Source of the DNA: Glycomyces salinus | GTDB lineage: Bacteria; Actinomycetota; Actinomycetes; Mycobacteriales; Micromonosporaceae | Direction of reading: 5' to 3' | Assembly: GCF_016428645.1 (NCBI RefSeq) | Contig: NZ_JAELXW010000071.1 | Coordinates: forward strand, 1-44,152 | DNA: 44,152 nucleotides | Shown: positions 41,272 to 44,152 of the stretch, one piece after another | Position numbering within the stretch: the stretch's first letter is position 1 | How the letters are laid out: each line of letters opens with the position of its first letter | Notes under the pieces: generated by a model | The model's input: only the letters and a program-made list of their open reading frames with translations | Databases searched by the model: none | What the model was told of the DNA's origin: nothing | Translations under genes and position numbers: made by a program

Positions 41272-42684
41272 ATGATCGACGAAACCGAAACCACAATGCC
41301 CTCCAGGGCGCGGCCTCCGCGCGGAGTGGCGATGGCCGGACTGGCCGTCGCGATGTTCCTGGTCGTGCTCGACTCGGCGATGGTGAACCTCGCCGGGGCG
41401 ACGATCCGCGAGGATCTCGCGCTGAGCGCCACCGGACTCACGGTCGTCGTGTCGAGCTATCTGGTGGCCTTCGCCGGACTGCTGCTGCTCGGCGGACGCC
41501 TGGCCGACGTGCTCGGCGGCCGCCGGGTGTTCATGGCCGGCATGGCCGTCTACCTGGCGGCGTCGGTCGTCTGCGCGACCGCCCCCGACGGGACGGTCCT
41601 GACCGCCGGTCGCATCGGGCAGGGGATCGGGGCCGCGGCCCTGATGCCGGCCGCGCTCTCGCTCGTGCTCGCGCTCTACCCGTCTCCTGCCGAACGCACT
41701 CGGGCGGTGGGCCTGTGGGGCGCGGTCGCGGGCGCCGGAAGCCTGGTCGGGGTGTTCCTCGGCGGCACGCTGACCGACCTGCTGGGTTGGGAGTCGGTGT
41801 TCTGGGCCCCGGTGCCGTTCGGCATCGCCGGAGCGATCGTCGTGTGGGTCTCGACGCCCGCCACCCCGGGCCGCCCCGGGCCGTTCGACCTGGTCGGCGC
41901 GGTCACCATCACCCTCGGAATCGCCGCTGTGACGTTCGGGACGAGCACCGCCTCCGAAGCCGGATGGGGCTCGCCGGGAGCGATCGGCGGCCTGTCGGTC
42001 GGCCTGGCCTCCCTGGCCGCGTTCGTGATCGCCGAGCGGCGGTCGGCGCATCCGCTGGTCCCGCTCGGGGTCTTCCGCAGGAGACCGGTGGTCGCGGCGA
42101 ACCTGATGGTGCTGCTCGTCGGCGGCACGCTCACGAGCATGTTCTTCTTCCTGCCGCAATACCAGCAGGAAGTGCTCGGCATGAGTCCACTTGCGACCGG
42201 AATGTCGCAGCTCCCCATCGCCGCCATGATCATCGTCGGCAGCGTCGCGGCCCCGGTGCTGTCCAAACGGCTCGGCCTCGCCCACGCCCAGCCGATCTCC
42301 CTGGCCGTGCTGCTGGCCGGAATCCTGTGGCTGGCCGTCGATCCGACTGACGCGGGCTTCTCGGTGAGTCTGGCGGGCGCGTTCACGCTGATCGGCGCCG
42401 GGCTCGGCCTGGCCCTCGTAGGCGCCACCACGATGGGGGTGCGCGACAGCGGCGGCGGCGAATCGGGCCTGCTCAGCGGCCTCATCAACGCGTCCCAGCA
42501 AGTCGGCGGCGCGGTCGGGCTCGCCGTCGTCGCCGGGATCGCCATCCGCGCCGCCGGGGCCGGCGGCGACATCGCCTACACCACCGCGTTCCTCGGACAG
42601 GCCGGACTCATCGGCATCGCTCTCGCGCTGTCGCTCGTGCCGTCCTCGAACGCCCGGACCGCCGCCGTCGCCGCGGCGCGCTGA
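41272..42684 (+). CDS. MFS transporter, DHA2 (drug:H+ antiporter) family
   Basis: The 470-residue protein has the 14-helix DHA2 layout. Helix 1 reads VAMAGLAVAMFLVVLDSAMVNLA, and motif A appears as LGGRLADVLGGRRVFM. GRIGQGIGAAALMPAALSLVL is motif C-like, and the second half holds FFLPQYQQEVLGMSPLATG. Such proteins export hydrophobic drugs or metabolites by proton antiport in the cytoplasmic membrane. The ATG at 41272 has GAAGGACGAG upstream. It heads an operon with an NmrA-like protein and a Dabb protein, a common arrangement downstream of a LAL regulator. It probably exports a product or toxin. Confidence 0.92.
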   Translation: MIDETETTMPSRARPPRGVAMAGLAVAMFLVVLDSAMVNLAGATIREDLALSATGLTVVVSSYLVAFAGLLLLGGRLADVLGGRRVFMAGMAVYLAASVVCATAPDGTVLTAGRIGQGIGAAALMPAALSLVLALYPSPAERTRAVGLWGAVAGAGSLVGVFLGGTLTDLLGWESVFWAPVPFGIAGAIVVWVSTPATPGRPGPFDLVGAVTITLGIAAVTFGTSTASEAGWGSPGAIGGLSVGLASLAAFVIAERRSAHPLVPLGVFRRRPVVAANLMVLLVGGTLTSMFFFLPQYQQEVLGMSPLATGMSQLPIAAMIIVGSVAAPVLSKRLGLAHAQPISLAVLLAGILWLAVDPTDAGFSVSLAGAFTLIGAGLGLALVGATTMGVRDSGGGESGLLSGLINASQQVGGAVGLAVVAGIAIRAAGAGGDIAYTTAFLGQAGLIGIALALSLVPSSNARTAAVAAAR

Positions 42685-42715
42685 CAACGAATCAACATCG
42701 AGAAGGGACACAACC

Positions 42716-43564
42716 ATGAAAACGTCAACCGTGCTGGTGACCGGAGCGACCGGGACCGTCGGGTCCGCGCTCGTGGCCGCACTGCGGCCGACCGGCCTCA
42801 CCGTCCGAGCCATGACCCGAGATGCCGCTCGCGCCGTCCCCGGCGTCGAGAACGCCGTCGCCGACCTGCGGGACCCCGAGTCGATCGCCCACGCGCTCAA
42901 GGGCGTCGACGCGGTCTTCCTCAACAGCCCGTCCGCCGAGGACGCCGCCGAACTCCAGGTCCGCTTCGCCGGTCTGGCCCGCGACGCCGGCGTCCGGCAC
43001 CTGGTGGTGCTGTCACAGTACGCGGCGCGGGCCGACTCGCCGGTGCGGTTCCTGCGCTGGCACGCCGCGGTCGAGGCCCATGTGCGCGGCCTGGGCCTGG
43101 AGCACACCGTGCTGCGCCCCAACCTGTTCATGCAGGGGCTGCTCGGTTTCGCGCCCACCATCGCGCGGGGCTGGTTCGCCGCGCCCATCGGCGGGGCCGC
43201 CGTCAGCGCCGTCGACACCAGGGACGTCGCCGACGCCGCGGCGGCCGTACTGACCGGCGCTGGGCACGAGGGGCGCACCTACACGCTGACCGGTCCGGCC
43301 GCGGTGACCCACACCGAGATCGCGCGGGCGATCTCGGCCGCCACCGGGCGGGACATCGTGTTCCGGGACGCCACCGCCGAGCAGTTCACCGCCGCGCTGG
43401 AAGGCGTGATCCCCGCCTGGCAGCTGGCGGGCCTGGTCGAGGACTACGCCCACTACGCGCGGGGGGAGGCCGCCGAGGTGCATTCGTCGGTCCCCGATCT
43501 GACCGGGCGGCCCGCGCGGGGCATCGCCGATTTCGCCGCCGACCACGCCGCCGCCTTCGCGTAG
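42716..43564 (+). CDS. NAD(P)H-binding atypical SDR (NmrA-like)
   Basis: The 282-residue protein starts with the Rossmann motif VLVTGATGTVGSALVAAL and the NADP-favouring AMTRD. LKGVDAVFLNSPSAED, HLVVLSQYAARADSPVRFLRWHAAVE and HTVLRPNLFMQGLL match NmrA-type and quinone-oxidoreductase-like proteins. The C-terminus holds GRTYTLTGPAAVTHTEIARAIS, common in this group. It follows the MFS gene by 31 bases with GAGAAGGGA before the ATG. It is probably a soluble reductase or redox sensor acting on the same compound the MFS handles. Confidence 0.9.
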   Translation: MKTSTVLVTGATGTVGSALVAALRPTGLTVRAMTRDAARAVPGVENAVADLRDPESIAHALKGVDAVFLNSPSAEDAAELQVRFAGLARDAGVRHLVVLSQYAARADSPVRFLRWHAAVEAHVRGLGLEHTVLRPNLFMQGLLGFAPTIARGWFAAPIGGAAVSAVDTRDVADAAAAVLTGAGHEGRTYTLTGPAAVTHTEIARAISAATGRDIVFRDATAEQFTAALEGVIPAWQLAGLVEDYAHYARGEAAEVHSSVPDLTGRPARGIADFAADHAAAFA

Positions 43565-43600
43565 GCGGCCTTCCGCAGCAAGCGCAGAGAGGACGAAACG

Positions 43601-44020
43601 ATGATCTACCACTGCATCCGATTCACCCCCAAGCCCGGCGTCTCACCCGAGGAGGTGCGGTCGAGCCTGGAGCAGATGCACCGGACCACCGACGCGATGA
43701 CACCGCCGATCAAGTGGTCGGTGATCGGCCGCGACTTCGGCGGCGAGTTCGAGTACGGCAGCGTCGCCGTGGTCGAGGACCTCGACGCTTACGAGCGGAT
43801 GATGTACCACCCGGCCCACCTCGAACTCGACCGGATCGGCCTGCCACTGGTCGAAAGGTTCATGTCCTTCGACATCACCGACGACCCCGATCCCGAAGTC
43901 GGCGAGAAGATCGCCGACATCCACCGGCGCCGGTTCGCCGACGAGCCCGACATCGCGCAGATCGTCTCCGACATCGGCGACTACACCGGCAGCGCCGCCC
44001 CCGGCGGTCATGGCGAGTAG
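43601..44020 (+). CDS. Dabb-like (stress-responsive alpha/beta-barrel) protein
   Basis: The 139-residue protein has the ferredoxin-like Dabb pattern: MIYHCIRFTPKPGVSPEEVRSSLEQM, the central SVIGRDFGGEFEYGSVAVVEDLDAYERMMYHPAHLELDRI, and VERFMSFDITDDPD. The H-x2-H/Y-x-E context resembles stress-responsive A/B-barrel and cyclase-like proteins. It is the last gene of the MFS operon and is followed directly by a strong hairpin. The biochemical role is open; it may be a cyclase-like or stress accessory factor. Confidence 0.85.
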   Translation: MIYHCIRFTPKPGVSPEEVRSSLEQMHRTTDAMTPPIKWSVIGRDFGGEFEYGSVAVVEDLDAYERMMYHPAHLELDRIGLPLVERFMSFDITDDPDPEVGEKIADIHRRRFADEPDIAQIVSDIGDYTGSAAPGGHGE

Positions 44021-44050
44021 ATAGCCGACGGGGCGAGAGCGGACCGCCGG

Positions 44051-44084
44051 AGAGCCGCCTCGGCCGACCCGCCGAGGCGGCTCT
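44051..44084. terminator. Strong hairpin terminator, bidirectional
   Basis: AGAGCCGCCTCGG (44051-44063) and CCGAGGCGGCTCT (44072-44084) form a perfect 13-bp stem around an eight-base loop, 30 bases after the Dabb stop. There is no T-run on the plus side. It also lies beyond the stop of a gene entering from the right edge, so it may end both transcripts. Confidence 0.8.
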
Positions 44085-44111
44085 GCTCGTGTCCGCCGGA
44101 TCGAGGTGGGG

Positions 44112-44152
44112 CTAGGCGCTGCACGCCACGGTCGGGGTCGCGCTGTCGCCGT
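44112..44152 (-). CDS. Partial C-terminus of a gene entering from the right edge
   Basis: Reading the minus strand, the frame ends GDSATPTVACSA followed by TAG, 28 bases beyond the terminator hairpin. The Thr/Ala-rich end with a single Cys resembles the tail of a secreted protein or carbohydrate-binding module of actinobacteria. Only 12 residues are visible, so neither function nor reality is certain. Confidence 0.3.
   Translation of the reverse strand, partial: GDSATPTVACSA

Noticed and set aside
41161..43278. A 705-codon reverse frame opposite the MFS and NmrA genes
   Set aside because: It is a low-complexity Arg/Asp/Gly-rich shadow of the sense genes with no family match.

Overview
The window is very GC-rich, with many GTG/TTG starts, four-base ATGA/TTGA gene overlaps, leaderless-looking promoters, LAL-type LuxR regulators, NarL-type two-component genes and ECF-sigma debris. 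This points to a filamentous actinobacterium (Actinomycetota). I cannot assign a genus from the sequence alone. No rRNA, tRNA or CRISPR array was recognised.

Left part (1-9 kb): an IS3-family insertion sequence cut by the window edge, a large unrecognised protein (1763-3556), two tandem DHFR/RibD-like reductases, a NarL-type sensor kinase/response regulator pair, and, divergent from it, a DedA-like membrane protein and a GT4 glycosyltransferase. The divergent promoter holds several CCGTAC half-sites.

Middle (9-24 kb): a MacB-like ABC exporter pair, a decayed CpdA-like phosphodiesterase, a NADAR protein, and a WYL regulator divergent from an epoxide hydrolase with a perfect 15-bp-arm operator between them. 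These are followed by a relic of an ECF sigma factor, a small lipocalin-like protein, two CNNM/CorC-type CBS membrane proteins, and a multi-domain membrane-anchored caspase-like protein in an island of lower GC. Then come a broken Gfo/Idh fragment, a metallo-beta-lactamase-fold hydrolase, an NmrA-like protein and a DGPF/YCII protein. This stretch has the most gene debris (at least four truncated genes) and looks recombinationally active.

Right part (24-44 kb): a LAL regulator, a DUF998 membrane protein, a TetR regulator with two bPH2 membrane proteins behind a leaderless promoter, and a cell-wall glycopolymer locus. That locus comprises a GT2/CDP-glycerol glycerophosphotransferase fusion, a small membrane protein and a GT2 enzyme with a large unknown N-terminal half. 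It is followed by an aminoglycoside-adenylyltransferase-like protein, an SRPBCC protein and a second LAL regulator divergent from an MFS exporter-NmrA-Dabb operon. That operon ends at a strong hairpin shared with a gene entering from the right edge.

The most striking gene is the caspase-like protein at 19851-21728. It appears to combine a possible EACC1-like N-terminal domain, an intact His/Cys dyad, an EF-hand-like calcium loop, a helical repeat linker and four C-terminal membrane helices, in a locally AT-richer context. It is the best candidate for an undescribed conflict or cell-death module in this window.
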